Positions 1 through 12,340 of a DNA stretch of 64,000 nucleotides are shown here, in pieces (position 1 is the first letter of the stretch; each line of letters begins with the position of its first letter). The DNA comes from Stomoxys calcitrans (Eukaryota; Arthropoda; Insecta; Diptera; Muscidae): assembly GCF_963082655.1 (NCBI RefSeq), contig NC_081556.1:372001-436000 (forward strand), given 5' to 3'. The position numbers and the translations under genes were made by a program. The notes below the pieces were generated by a model, which did no database searches, was not told the DNA's origin, and was given only the letters and a program-made list of their open reading frames with translations.

Positions 1-489
1 TTGAGCTATTGGCGTACGCCTTATCTTTCAAGTGAGCCCAAAGGAAGAAGTCGCATGGTGGTTAATCTCGGACCTCGGTAGCCAATTGTGATCCCCTCTT
101 CCAGAGATAACACGGCCCAGAAATTTTGTAGCGTGATCATAATTTCATGTGAGTCTCAAGTGGTGTCACAACCCATAAACAACAAAAATCCAATATCGAT
201 GCCATCTACAAATAACACACATAGCAACAGGCCAATGTTGTCATTGACACCTATGTGGTACACTCCACCACCAAAAAATATAATTAAGACATATAACATA
301 TTAAGATCACAGACTGACCAACTTATGAATTATTGTATTGACTAGCACAATGTATAATACATACATAGCACAATGTATAATACATACATAATAAAAGGCC
401 AGAGTTCATGGAGCAGATAAAGCATTGCTGATCGGACCTTGGACAATGGGATGTGAACTTATCACTCGCTGCTAACAGACATCGTCTTT
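1..489. other. No gene seen; short tandem repeat
   Basis: AT-rich non-coding sequence with no recognisable gene or transposon. The only structure is a perfect 23-bp tandem duplication at 343-365 and 366-388 (unit starts TAGCACAATGTATAATAC). Confidence 0.6.
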
Positions 490-567
490 TGTTTTATTTG
501 GATTCTTAAGCTTGTCTGCTAGCCGAAACGTGCCACACCAATTTGGTGTCTTTACGCCATTTATGTT

Positions 568-915
568 TCACAGCACGACTAGCATTGCAGCTTGTGTGGC
601 ATGAAGCGCCGTCTTGTTGAAAGTAAACATTGTCCAGATCGTACCATCCAACTCCGAACATAAGAAATCATCAACCATCTCTCGATAGCGCAATCCATTC
701 ACCGTAACTGTTGATCCAAACGCTTTTTGGAAAAGTGAGGTCCAATAACCCCGCCAGACCATAAACAGCACCAAGCAGTCACAGTTTGAGAAAACCAATA
801 ACTTTTTGGTTTTCCGAGACCCAGATGTGACAATATTGCTTATTGACATAGCCACTGCTTTAGTTTTGCGAACTGTGACTGTCGCCATTTTTGCAATGAA
901 TTTTAATAATTTCAA
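568..915 (-). pseudogene. Tc1/mariner-type transposase remnant
   Basis: A 115-codon minus-strand ORF. Its second half reads like the catalytic core of a Tc1/mariner DDE transposase: a VW-G start of the core, then TVTVNGLRYREMVDDFL, then a segment that aligns with the usual WFQQDGATCHTA block. Here that block reads FNKTALHAT, so the catalytic aspartate appears replaced by asparagine. The first 50 residues do not resemble a transposase, and the rest of the gene (helix-turn-helix domain, final glutamate region) is missing. A full-length transposase of this type is about 340-350 residues. I read this as a decayed fragment with no function. It is more divergent than the two copies at 6722-7330 and 51885-52505 and probably belongs to another subfamily. 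Terminal inverted repeats were not found. Confidence 0.6.
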
Positions 916-1419
916 TGTTTTGTTGAAGCGTGTATTGTTACATTTTAAATAGTGGTGTAGTTTCTATTTGGCAAATTCAAAGAATTAACGCTTCAAAAGA
1001 GACGAAATACCGGGTGATTCAAAATAACACCTCTTGTTGGAAAACCCTTTATATAATGATGTGTATTCTACACACTTGCATAGCAACAAGCAAAGGTACA
1101 GAAACAGTTAAGCTGGCAGACCGCCATTAACTGACAAGTTGACGCGGTTCCATGCCAATGACACCTTCAAACAGCCTCTTCAAGCGATTCATTCGCCTAA
1201 TGAGGCAATGCTTCAACGCTTTGTAAAACGAGAAATGCTACATGAATGTGCCTGTAATTTGACACTACCACATTGAAGTTTTCGTGTATTTCGCTTTTGT
1301 ACGGTCGTGTTGAGCACCTTACCCTCTTTCACTCACATGGCTGTGAAATCTCGTCTGATCTCTGTCAATCAGCCAAAAACCAGTTGTCAAGCTCTGCCGA
1401 ACCACGAACAAACATGTAC

Positions 1420-1420
<1 letters not shown>
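916..1420. other. No gene seen
   Basis: Unassigned sequence between the mariner remnant and a microsatellite. The part just after 930 could be the decayed N-terminal side of the transposase remnant, but I could not align it. Short ORFs here are unsupported. Confidence 0.5.

Positions 1421-1459
<39 letters not shown>
1421..1459. repeat. (CA)n(TA)n microsatellite
   Basis: An uninterrupted CA run at 1421-1446 passes directly into a TA run at 1447-1459. It generates the Thr-His and Cys-Val ORFs on both strands, which are spurious. Confidence 0.95.
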
Positions 1460-1663
1460 CCATTAACACACTCCAAACAACAATGCCCAGCGGGAAGCTT
1501 TAGGAGCAAAATCTGCTGCCAAAAGCCTTTTTTTGTAAGCGGAAGACATGCCATGCTATTGAACAAGTGATTCCCATAGAAGTAAGGCCTTACCTTCTCA
1601 TATCCCAAAGTTTTGCTTACAGAAGGCCGTGTGCTGAAGTAGATTTTAAACGTGTAGGATCAC

Positions 1664-2606
1664 AAAAAAAAAACAAGTTATCGTCCGATTCGGACCATAA
1701 TTGAACTGAAAGTTGGAGACCCTAGTAAAAGTCGTTGTGTAAATTTCAGTCAATTCGATAAAAAGTTGCGCCCTTTAAAGGCTCAAGAAGTAAAATAGGG
1801 AGATCGATTTATATGGGAGCTGTATCAGGCTTTAGACCGATTCAGACCATAATTGACACGTATGTTCAAGCTCATGAGAGAAGTCCTTGTACAAAAATTC
1901 AGCCAAATCGGATAATAATTGCGACCTCTAGAGACTCAAGAAGTCAAGATCCCTGATCGGTTTATATGGCTGCTATATCAGGTTATGAATCAATTAAAAC
2001 CATTATTTGCACAGTTGTTGGAAGTCATAAGAAAACACTTCTTGCAAAATTTCAGTCAAATCGGATAAGAAGTGCGCTCCCTAGTGGCTCAAGAAGTCAA
2101 GATTCAAGATCGGTTTATATGGCAACTATATCAGGTTATAAACCGATTTGAACCATGCTTAGCATAGTTGTTGGGAGTCATAACAAAACACCTCGGATGG
2201 GAATTGCTGAAGAAGTCAAGACCCTAGATAAACCGATGACGACTATCTCAGGTTGTGGACCGATTTCAACCCAACATAGCACAATTGTTTGAAATCATAC
2301 TAAAACACCTCATGCAAAATTTCAGCCAAATCGGATAAGAATTGCGCCCTCTAGTGGCTCAAGAAGTCAAGATAGGGCTCAACATGGACCAATATGGCCC
2401 ATTTATAATTCAAACCGACCTACACTAATCAAAAGTTAGCGTGCTTTCGACAGACAGACGGACGGACATGGCTAGATCACTTAAAATGTGAAGACGAGAC
2501 GAGAATATACATACTTTACAGGATCTCAGAGGAATATTTCGAGAAGTTACAAACAGAATGACGAAATTAGTATACCCTCATCCTATGGTGGAGGGTATAA
2601 AAAAAG
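1664..2606 (-). repeat. Repeat H copy, nearly complete (minus orientation)
   Basis: An interspersed repeat made of several degenerate units of about 110-130 bp. Each unit carries variants of GATCGGTTTATATGGGAGCT, CAGCCAAATCGGATAAGAA and GGCTCAAGAAGTCAAGAT. At the right end is a perfect 9-bp stem, TATACCCTC (2571-2579) and GAGGGTATA (2591-2599), with an 11-nt loop, preceded by a CAGACAGACGGACGGACATGG stretch near 2450. The opposite end begins near AACAAGTTATCG and looks truncated relative to other copies. No coding capacity. Orientation is defined as ATACCC hairpin first, TTCGGCC hairpin last. Confidence 0.8.
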
Positions 2607-4774
2607 AGTAATGCTCTCCCAATTTTATTTGAGAGAGTCAACTTAATTTAAATTTTTTTCGCTTTTGAGAATTTTATTTTATTTTTACATTTTATTAAAC
2701 AACCTAATTTGCCCTCGCCGGGATTTGATCCACTGACCCTCTGTTGTCTAAGCCGATGTGCTATATGCTGGGCTATCGCATAACGAACCATAACGTCGTC
2801 TAAAATCTAATAAGTTTATGAAATCGACTTGTTTTTTATTGTATTTTTTTGAGGTTTCTAAAAGTTTCTATGGTTTCTACTCAAGTTTCCCGTTGGGTAG
2901 TATGCGAGGAAACATTGCAGGCCGCACTTGTTTTGGCGTGGCGTTGTTGCGGTGCATGCATACCGTGAGATGCATTGAAATTTTTTGGTTGTTAGTTAAA
3001 GGATATTCATCCATTATTTCCTTCAGTGCAATTTTGACCCAGGAAGACATTAAAAGATTAGTTTATTGGATTTGTTCAATTCAATTCCTTAGTTATTACA
3101 TGATCTAATTTGAATATTTGTCTCCAAAAACTAAAGAATACAAATTTCGATTGATTGAAAGTGCAGTAACACTATGAGAGGGTTGGGGCGACATTTGCAA
3201 AATGTTGTCCCGTAAAAGTGCAATATTAGTGTCACATTTTTTTTCAGAATCGAAATTACCATAAGATAATATAAAAAAGTAATTTTTCATCTTGCTAACT
3301 GTCAGCAAGTATTAAAGTGCCCTCAGATTGGTATTTGGTAGTATCCACTTTCGTTCTCAAAACATGGCATACTCTTCGCTAAAATGTGTAAATTAAGGCA
3401 ATGTCATTCTCAAATCAACAGCAAAGCATAACACTTTACAGCTTGTGCTGCTTTTAGCTGCTGTGGAGAATGTCCTCAGAAAAAGAAACAAACTAAAAAG
3501 GTTTGCTGCAGACACAAACTCGAATAACTCGCACAATGTCAAGCCGGAAAGGGGGCGCCAAAAGATATTTTCGTTGTGTTGCGTTTGCATAACTATGTGT
3601 ATGTGTGTATGCCTGGTTCAACATGTCACTCTTTGTGTATTTATTGCACACGAACGACGTCAAGTGGTCGCCAATGACACTTTTTGTGCTAGCCAACACA
3701 GCCATTTCTTTTTGTCCAATGTTTGGAAAATTGAAAAAGTACCATTGGAAAAGTGGCGCTGAGTAAACAACAGTTGCGAACAGCGAAAGACCGCACTGAT
3801 GTTGAGCGTTTTACTGGGATTTGTGGCCAATTTATAATCTCACGGCTGCTGTTGGCCGCCTAACAATCGACGATTTAAGATTATAGTGGCAATGAGCTTA
3901 GCGCATTGTCCAAAGCCATAAGAATCGGCATGAGGCCGAAACGAGGAATGTTGCATCAGGGAGAAATACATTGCCCTCCATTTAAAGAATGTTTTTAAAA
4001 ATCCTTTTAAATTTTGAAGCTATGTTGTAGAAAGAGAGGAAATAAAGAGGGTGCGGATATGAATCATAATATTAATCATTAAGCATAACGTTTTCATTGG
4101 TCACTAAACCCGGATTTATGGCCTTTTCCAGATTTAAGTGCTAAATCCTGTGTTTTTTTTTGCACGTTTTACCATATAAAATAAATCCAAATTTTGCAGG
4201 ATTTGTTTTTAAATCCCAAATAAATCCGATTTTAGGGCTGAATAATCGATTAAAGTACCAAAATATGCAACTGTTTTCAAGAATTGTGTATGGATGTGTG
4301 TGATATGCACATGCATGTATACGCATGTACGTTTGTGTATGTCACTTAAATCCCCAAAAACGTAGTGTAAACAGGCAGGATTTGTTTTTGGATTTAGTTA
4401 AAATCAGATCATAAAAATTCAATGTAAACGTGCTATAAGCCAGTAATCGGTTTATTGTGCGCTCTAAATATCTAAAAGTAAGTCAGCAATTCTGTGCTAC
4501 TTAAAAAATCCTTTAGCCCCTAAGTTGGTTCATGTTCCGTGTTGTGTCCACAGCTAAGTGTCTGTGTCTGTCAGCTACGAAAGCCGGACAATGACATAGG
4601 AAATGCTCCAGCTTCTCATCACCTTCCCCATATGCCTTTCACATGCTATCACTTACCGCACCTATTTTGCATAAATGTGCTCGTAGAGTTCTATGTGTCC
4701 CATTATGATACCGAACGCTGTACTGACCTCCTTCTTAATAGCCTCGTCTTCTCACGATCCGCACCTCCTCATAT
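2607..4774. other. No gene seen (intergenic or intronic)
   Basis: AT-rich DNA with no recognisable gene. It contains one tRNA-like block on the minus strand (2712-2790, listed separately). A segment at 4110-4430 has repeated GGATTT/AAATCC words (for example AGGATTTGTTTTTGGATTT) that could be an unrecognised transposon, but no paired ends were found. Confidence 0.5.
2712..2790 (-). repeat. tRNA-like block, possible SINE head
   Basis: On the minus strand an A-box-like TAGCCCAGCATA (2764-2775) is followed about 40 bp later by a B-box-like GGATCAAATCC (2721-2731), close to the consensus GGTTCGANTCC. The arms do not fold into a clean cloverleaf, so this is more likely a decayed tRNA-derived SINE head or tRNA pseudogene than a working tRNA gene. 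Confidence 0.3.
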
Positions 4775-5252
4775 GATTTTCGTCGTACATTTTGTTACGG
4801 GAATATATAAATCGCCCACAAACCCATCCTTGCTTCCCCTTTCAAGTTAACTTAACAAATCAGTTTAATATATGCCTGAAATGTGGTTCAACCGCAATCC
4901 TTCTCTACGAGTATTACCCCATATTCACAAACAAGCATGCAACTGCATTAGCATGATTGTAGTTGTCGTTCGTTTTTGTTTTTTCATAAAATTCGCATTG
5001 CACGCACAATACGATTTTCGTCGTACATTTTGTTACGGGAATATATAAATCGCCCACAAACCCATCCTTGCTTCCCCTTTCAAGTTAACTTAACAAATCA
5101 GTTTAATATATGCCTGAAATGTGGTTCAACCGCAATCCTTCTCTACGAGTATTACCCCATATTCACAAACAAGCATGCAACTGCATTAGCATGATTGTAG
5201 TTGTCGTTCGTTTTTGTTTTTTCATAAAATTCGCATTGCACGCACAATACGA
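4775..5252. repeat. Perfect 238-bp tandem duplication
   Basis: Sequence 4775-5012 is repeated head to tail at 5013-5250, and identity continues through 5252. I saw no difference between the copies. The unit includes CGTCGTACATTTTGTTACGG at 4781 and again at 5019. No coding content. Confidence 0.95.
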
Positions 5253-6019
5253 GTGAGTTTTGTTTTTAAAGCATAATGATGTGAAAAAGTTTCAACTTTT
5301 CTCTTATTAACCGACAAATGCCGCCAATGTTGTTCCTCTGGATGCGAACTGAGCGGGCTTGTGTTTGTGACGACGTCAATTAAAATCCTTTCACACACAC
5401 ACATACACACTCGCACACTATGAGCATTCATAAATAAAAGGACCAACTTTGATATCATTAACATATTCACATGGCTTCCCCCCCCTCACACACACACCAC
5501 ATAAAGGTGTTGGTGGTGGTTCTGCCTTCAACTTCTACTTCCCGTTTTTTTTACGGAATAGAGAAATAATTTCATAGGAACCACGATTACTTCACCATAT
5601 GACTCCCCCACCGCATAAAAGACAATTGAAATTTATGGTTTGTTTAAAATTACGCTAATGAAGAGAAAGCACAGCCGGCGGTTGTTGCTGTGGCAGGAAA
5701 TTAAGTGAAAATTCACAAAACTAAATTCAAAACATAAATAAAATCACTTCAAAAGTTTTTTTCCAACAGCATTCAAACTTAGATGCGAAAATGCGATTAA
5801 ATTGTATAAAAAGGTAGGAAACGAATGGCAGCAAGTTCGTTAAAAGTGAGATGCCTCACTGTAGTGACCAAAGTTTACATGGTTTTTCATTAAAAGCAGT
5901 TCGTTCTTTTGGTGCAAAATATGCTCGGTAGGGTACAATGCTTTCATAAGTGACGACCCGAGTGCCATTTGCATTATAATTGCATAAAAACTAATTCATT
6001 TGAAATATAAAATTTAATT
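5253..6019. other. No gene seen
   Basis: AT-rich sequence with CA-rich patches (5390-5500). A GTATAAAAAGG near 5806 resembles a TATA box, but nothing downstream looks like a gene. Confidence 0.5.
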
Positions 6020-6600
6020 TGTATTTGTTTGTGTGCGTGTGTATGTGTTGCGTATAGACTCATCAACGGCTCAACCAATTGTCTTGAAATTTTCACAGAC
6101 CACAATAGGAGTATCAAATGAATGGTAGTGAGGCGTAGAGCACGAAACTGATGAAAAATCTTGGCGACAGGTGTCTGGTGGGCCGCCCCGCCCCATAAAA
6201 TGCCCCAAGTGCTGTAGTAGACCCACTGATAGAATATGGATCTCGATCAAAAGGTATTTGGAAGAATAGAACGAATCTGCCCAAATCTTGAGCGTTAAGT
6301 GTACGGGGGGCTAAACCGACTGCCCTTGCCCCCAACCCTCAGGGTTGTAAAGACTATGTGGGGCTAAAGTGAAAGGTATTTAGGAGTTGATATCAAATTT
6401 GCAAAAGAAAAGTTAAAGTTCCGCGTGGTGTAAAAGAAGGCGCATGCAGCTAGTAACAAATATTTGTATAAAAAATGAATAAAAATCAAGGTACAAAGAC
6501 TTCTCGCAAAAATCTCGCTCTCAATGGTCTGTCCCCCAAACACAAGACGCCAAATTTGATTATCAGATACGTACTCTATTTCCAACTCGTCATGTTCATT
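6020..6600. repeat. Probable dispersed repeat, family not recognised
   Basis: The segment begins with a GTGTGCGTGTGTATGTG stretch and continues with phrases such as TTGTCTTGAAATTTTCACAGA and GTGAAAGGTATTTAGGAG, plus GC-rich GGGCCGCCCCGCCCC. Its wording differs from its neighbours and resembles repeat consensus I associate with muscid genomes. There is no second copy in the window to confirm it. Confidence 0.3.
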
Positions 6601-6637
6601 ACTTGCTGTTTTATTTCACAGATTCTCGATCCAATTT

Positions 6638-6719
6638 TTATACCCACCACCATCGGACAGGGGGTGTTTAGTCATTCCATTTGCAACCCAACAAAATATC
6701 CATTTCCGACCCTATAAAG
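6638..6719 (+). repeat. Repeat H, hairpin end only, broken by mariner
   Basis: TTTTTATACCCACCACCATC followed by GTCATTCCATTTGCAAC and GACCCTATAAAGT matches the first 85 bp or so of repeat H elsewhere (59560, 61763). The match stops exactly where the mariner inverted repeat begins, so the mariner probably inserted here. Confidence 0.65.
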
Positions 6720-6721
6720 TA

Positions 6722-7330
6722 AAGGGTGATTTTTTAAGAGCTTTAGGAATGTTTAAAAAAACACAAAATTCAGAAAAATTCATAAAATCTTTATTCTTTT
6801 CAACATTTCGGCCGGCATCTCACGAATAAATGCTTCAATGTTGTCTTCCAATGCGTAAATTGAAGGGGACTTGCATGCATAGACATGAGCTTTAACATAG
6901 CCGCACAAAATATATAGTCTAAAGGCGTTAAATCGTACGATCTAGGCGGTCAATTGACCCGTCCCGAACATGAAATAAAATGTTTACCGAATTCGTCCCT
7001 CAATAAGTCCATTGTTACGCGTGCTGTGTGGCATGTGGCACCGTCTTGTTGAAACCACATGTCATGCAAGTCAAACTCTTGTATTTTGGGCAAAAAAAAA
7101 TGGTTGAATATCATCTTACGATAGCGCTCACCATTCACAAATACGTTACGATTCGCCTCATCTTTGAACAAGTATGGACCAATGATGCCACCAGTCAATA
7201 AACCGCACCAAACTGTGACTTTTTCTGGATGCATTGGTAGCTCTTGCAATGCTTCTGGGTGATCTTCATTCCAAAATCAACAATTCTGCTTATTTACGTT
7301 CCCATTGAGCCAAAAATGAGCTTTGATACA
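6722..7330 (-). pseudogene. Tc1/mariner transposase, 5'-truncated pseudogene
   Basis: Minus-strand remnant of a mariner-type element. The left end has a candidate terminal inverted repeat AAGGGTGATTTTTTAAGAGC at 6722, preceded by a TA (6720-6721), as expected for TA-targeting elements. Coding sequence reads from about 7325 down: HFWLNG, then an in-frame TGA in place of an arginine codon, then PEALQELPMHPEKVTVWCG, NVFVNGERYRKMI, and MWFQQDGATCHTA, which keeps the second catalytic Asp. Beyond the RVTMDLLRDEFG region the frame is lost, although C-terminal words remain near 6790-6930. The N-terminal helix-turn-helix domain and the first catalytic Asp-Glu pair (here replaced by Ile-Lys) are gone. 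It is the same subfamily as 51885-52505. Non-functional. Confidence 0.85.
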
Positions 7331-7885
7331 GACAGTCTTTTTGCTGGTAAAGTTCTTGAGCGGGCCTAATCAGACCATATTTGCATATAGCTGCCATATA
7401 GACCGATCTGCCGCTTAAGGGTCTAGAGCCTATGAAAGCTGCATTTATTATCCGATTTCGCTGAAATTTGAATCAGTGAGTTGTTATTAGCCTCCCAACA
7501 TGTGCCGACTATATTTAGATATAGCTGCCATATAGACAGATCTGCCGATTAAGGGTCTGAAGCCCATTAATGCTTTATTTATTACCCGATTTTGCTGAAT
7601 AATGAGTTGTTTAAAGCATCCCAAGCCAAATATGATTCAAATCGAAAGATATTTAGATATAGCTGTCATATAGACCGATCCGCGAACATAGTGTCTAAAT
7701 CCAGTAAAAAGGCAGTTTTTAACCGATTCCGCTGGAATTTGACACAGTGACTTTTATTAAGCCACCCGTCTTCCGACCAGAATATGATCCATACAGACCG
7801 ATCTTCCAATTTAGGGTCTTAGTCAAATAAAAAACGGATTTATTGCGTGATTTCGCTGATGATTAATATATACATGGCGGTGGGT
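7331..7885 (+). repeat. Repeat H, divergent variant
   Basis: Four or five degenerate units, each with ATATAGCTGCCATATAGACC, a GATCTGCC block, AAGGGTCT and CCGATTTCGCTGAA. The wording is clearly related to repeat H but diverged (AGACCGATCTGCCG instead of AAACCGATCTCCCG). No hairpin end is visible. Confidence 0.6.
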
Positions 7886-8870
7886 ATCTAACACGTTTTT
7901 ACGTGTTGAATATTCGATTCGTTCTTCTTTGCCCTACATGTCTCGACCTACATGTCTGCTTGAGAGTTTTTTTTCAGGGTGGGTGGTCCTAGTAGATTTG
8001 TACTCTACTCTGAAAGTGCTCTTATTAAAGTTCAATATTATCCAGATCGGTCTACACGAGTATGTCCGAATTGCCACATGTACCTTTAACCTAACTCTAG
8101 GTAAATCTTTTCTATCGAACCTCTATTTTTGAACAACTGGTATAATATTGTATTTTGGCAGCTGATTTCATCAGTTGCCCTTTATTCATATGTTTTTATA
8201 TTGGAAGGTTTGATTTATAATTCATTCATTTATTTTCAATTTTGTGTTATTTACGACTAGCTACAATCATTTGGAAACCTATTCGAAATATTTATAAAAA
8301 GTATTTCACTCAGGCGATGTAAGTTTGCTACTATGTTAATTAAAGGCAAAAATCCTGCAACCGCCATTGTCTGTGGAATTTGCATATTGGGCACTTAAAT
8401 TTGTATTCTCTTAGCGACCAAACTGTGCGCTGTTCTGTTCTGGCCAAGCTGTTTGCAATTTATATCGTGTAAAAGTGTAAACACTTCACACAACAATTTC
8501 AAAGGTGACTGCCTGCCAAAAAAAGGACAGAAAACAACGAAAAAAGTTGGGTATGAAACCGACAAGGAACCATTGATTGCAGTGGTGAGCGTAGCAACAA
8601 GGAAATTCTTAAATCTCCAACCTAGGCAAGAGGCGAATGAGTGATACTCCTTTTTGCCATTTGCGAGTCATCATTTATGCACTGCCCGTTTTAAAGTGTA
8701 TAAAATGCCCCTTTCCTCTCCTTACTAGACTTCTCTGCTTGCTTGGCAGCACTTAAAAGGCAGCAAAGAGCTACGCTTGAATTTGTGTTTTATTTGAAAT
8801 TCTTTGCACCTTTAGTTTACTTTATTTACGATCAGCACACCTCTTTGCCTCCAATGCAATTATATTCATT

Positions 8871-8896
8871 TGTGTGTGTGTGTGTGTGTGTGTGTG
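8871..8896. repeat. (TG)13 microsatellite
   Basis: Uninterrupted TG dinucleotide run, followed by an imperfect GATGTGTGTGT extension. Confidence 0.95.
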
Positions 8897-9790
8897 GATG
8901 TGTGTGTTTGTTTGGGATTGTTTTTTGTATTCTCTTTAAGTTTAACACGTACTCTATTACCCACATCACGCGTGTGTGCTTAAACATATTGAAAAGTTAA
9001 CACAGCATAAAGCTTTTCATCAAATCCACCGGCACGCACACACTCACACCGGTGTGCGAACGTACGGTACACTTTGGCATTCAGCAAGGAAGTTGACAAG
9101 AGCTGGCAGAGGCGAGCGTCGTCTCTCGCTGGCGGTTGCACATTGCCCTTCTCACAACTCATGCGATGAGGAGCATAGCATAGCACAGGTGTGACTTTAG
9201 AGGAGTATGCCAAAGCAACAACTTCCTGTTTTGTGTTGTTTTTGCATTTTACTTTATTTCCCTCAGTTGCTTTCAGGGCGCATATTTATGCACCCGAGTG
9301 TGTTTTATTGTGTGTTCGTGTGTGTGTCTGCATGTATGGCGCAGGGAGAAAATGCAGAAAACTTTATTAAATAAATTTGTCATATGCAAATTGAATAGAA
9401 TGACGATTACACAAACACACGCACGCACGTACACAGCATGCATGCACACACGGCTATGATGGGAGAGCGGGTTGCTAAACGAGGGGAAATCACACTAACT
9501 TTTCTATAATAAAATCTAATTTGCCAAATAGAAAACTTTCCCTAAACAGTGATGCATCTGGTCGATGGCGTCGTCAGTGGCTGGTAGGCAATACGGCATG
9601 GGGCAAAGTGTTTGAAACAGTTTCACACAATGGCCCTTGAGAACACTACACACACATACACCCACTCACACACAGCCACACAAATAAATCATATATGCAC
9701 TTGGATAATAAAGCGACATTTCCAAGTACATATTTATTTTTATTAACATATTTGCCTTTCCTCCGCTTGCATTGGGAGGTGAGCCAAAGT

Positions 9791-9824
9791 GAAACTCTCT
9801 CTTTCTCTCTCTGTCTCTCTTTAC
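9791..9824. repeat. CT-rich microsatellite
   Basis: Imperfect CT repeat (CTCTCTCTTTCTCTCTCTGT and following). Confidence 0.85.
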
Positions 9825-10639
9825 CATTGAGTTGGCTCAACTATGTTTATATTCCTTGAACTTTTTTTTTTTTGGAATACAAATTGAACTTCTGCTCTTG
9901 TATTCCTTCTATTTAACCGCCTTAGTCTTGTTGCATGGACCAAGTCACGTCGTTTGAATTGTCACACGGAAAAAGTTTGCAGACATACGTGTTCCATAAC
10001 ATAATAACACCAGCAGTGGAGACCATAAATGGCGAGATAGAGAGAGGGAGCATATCTATGACCTTAAAAGTAGGGTGATCAATAGACTGTTTTTTTTCCT
10101 AAACCCGATTTGCAAAACACTTAATTTTTAAATATTTTTCTAAATACAAAATTTCATGAAAATTTCAAGAAATAATATATAATAATAATATTGTATATAA
10201 TATGCAATAAGACTTTTGTTATTGTCAAGAGAATCTTCTTGATGGAATTTTCTTTGGACGCAAAAATGTCAATGAAATTTTTCAATCTCTAAGACAATGA
10301 TGATACAGGTCCTTTGAAAAGCAATAAAATTAGATCATTTTATCCACAACAATGAACATTTTGTAATTCTGGGGGTTAAAACTTTTCTGGAGGTGCTTAG
10401 CACACACCAGAGGCCCTTCAACGCTTATGGGCACGTGCCTTTGCCCAACTCATGCAGAAACTGTCTTTGTGAAGAAGTTGGTTGACTTTAGGCAATTTTT
10501 CTTCTTAAAGAAAGCAACAAAAGGAGGGAGTGGTTGGAGGGGATTTTGTATGAAATTTTGAGATATACATGGCGGTTTCCTCTAAACCCACCCGAGTGGG
10601 TTTCGGACCTACAAAGGTGAAAGACACCCAAAAAAATGT

Positions 10640-10975
10640 TTTTTAGTGGTAATGGTGCAGTACAAAAGTGCAGACCAATTATGGTCTGAATTGGTCCATA
10701 ACCTGATATAGCTCCATGCAAACCGATCTCCAATTCCTATCCGATTTGGTTTAAATTTGACACAATGGGATCTACTATTGTCGTTAACGTCCAAGCCAAG
10801 TATGGCCCGAATACGTGTATAACCTGACGTAGTTCCAATAGCATAGCAATTCTTATCCATTATCTTTTGTTTGGCTATGAGGAGATACCGGGCAAAGAAC
10901 TTGACAAATGTGATCTAAGGTGGAGGGTATATAAGATTCGGCCCTGCCGAACTTAGCACGCTTTTAATAACAAGG
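10640..10975 (+). repeat. Repeat H, 3' portion
   Basis: Contains CATAACCTGATATAGCTCC, TCCTATCCGATTTGG, GCCGGGCAAAGAACTTGACA-like wording, and the terminal GAGGGTATATAAGATTCGG with the palindrome TTCGGCcctGCCGAA, then CTTAGCACGCTTTTA. The left part of the element is missing. Confidence 0.75.
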
Positions 10976-11639
10976 CTATTTTCAAGAGATTTAAATGTCC
11001 AAAGGCATTTCAACTAAACTAATAGGACATTACTATTCCCAATTTTTTCTTACCATCGAAATAAAACACTTCCTAAAATAATATGAAATGTTTTAGGCGG
11101 GACATCACCCAGCCGTGCCACGACAATCTTCCCTGAACGAGGTTTACTTAAGAACAATGTCAGTTAGTTACTATATCTCCTGACTATTTGTGGTTAGTAA
11201 AGTTTTAAATGCTTTTAAAAAAGATTTTAAATTTTTCAAAAAATTAAAAATTATTATTAATTATTTTATTAATTATTTTCTAAGCCAATGCGCTTTTATA
11301 GCAAAAAAAAAATCTTTATATTTATGGCCATTTAGCGAAGAAAATTGGATTTGGAGGACATTGACATAAAACCGCACCTGTTTTCATAAGTAGTAGGCTT
11401 ATCGCCATTTTTTTGTATATAGAAACCATCAAATGCAACAAGACTCTAAAATGGTATTCAGAAATCTCACTCCTAAGAATTTTGAGAAAATTTTTGTATA
11501 ATTTTTTGCCGACTTTCGACAAGCAAATTTTGGCTTAAAACATGACCTTATATAATGGGAAAATTTTTGTTTAATTTATTTCATTCGTACACTTTACGCC
11601 AATCCAAATTTCATTAAGATACCTCTCTCCTAACTTGAG
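10976..11639. other. No gene seen
   Basis: Very AT-rich sequence. A 66-codon minus ORF (11322-11522) has no recognisable domain and sits in low-complexity AT sequence. Confidence 0.5.
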
Positions 11640-12340
11640 CTAAAATTTTTCTAAGACAATTCTACTCTTGGGTATTTCTCCACCCATTCGTCCATCCGTT
11701 CAACAGATAGCCGAAATCACAATAGCGTCCGAACGAATGGGGCTTCAAATTTTTCATAAATACTTCTTATTGATGAAGGTCGTTGCAAATCTGTCATTTA
11801 GTCCACATTGATTTTGTTTTATAATACTAAACACTTTTTTGTTTTGAACTACGTTTCTTAGTACGGACTTTCAAACTGTTCGAAAACTGAGGTTTTTGAA
11901 AAAACGGGTGCTATTTTTTAATATTTGTATGCCCTTCACACCACTCCTGGCGTACAAGGAAGAGAGATAGACCCCTTAACGAGCAATGTCCGTTAGTTTG
12001 TCCGTCCGTCTTTCTATCTTGTGTACAAATTTATTACAGGCATCTTTTTTGGCCTAGAGACGAAACCTATTGAAAGTGGAAGAAGTTGGTTCAGATTTCG
12101 TCCCATGTTCGTCCGATTTAAAGTAATACTGCAATAATATCGTCATTTGTCAACCGATCTTATCGAAATTAGGCACGAAATCGATTCACATTTAACTCCC
12201 ATGTATATGTGTCGTCCGATTTTCACTTCTAGAGCCTTTGCAAATGCACTTATCAACCGATCTTCTCAAAATTTTGCACAACTATGTCCTCTATGAATAA
12301 AATATGTACGAATGTTGGTCGAAATTCTACATAGAGACAA
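11640..12340. repeat. Degenerate repeat sequence, repeat H-like wording
   Basis: Phrases such as CATTCGTCCATCCGTTCAAC, GCCGAAATCACAATAGCGTC and GTCCGTCCGTCTTTCTATC are the same kind of block found near the hairpin end of repeat H (57700, 61890). The unit order is scrambled, so this is either an old copy or a related family. Confidence 0.4.

Larger units (their letters stand above)
7886..10629. other. No gene seen; microsatellite-rich
   Basis: AT-rich sequence with TG, CA and CT runs. ACCTTTAACCTAACTC near 8091 resembles the 3' tail of LINE fragments elsewhere in the window (26625, 33675) and may mark a LINE tail remnant. TATA-like words (for example GTATAAAATG near 8698) are present without a supportable transcript. 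Confidence 0.5.
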
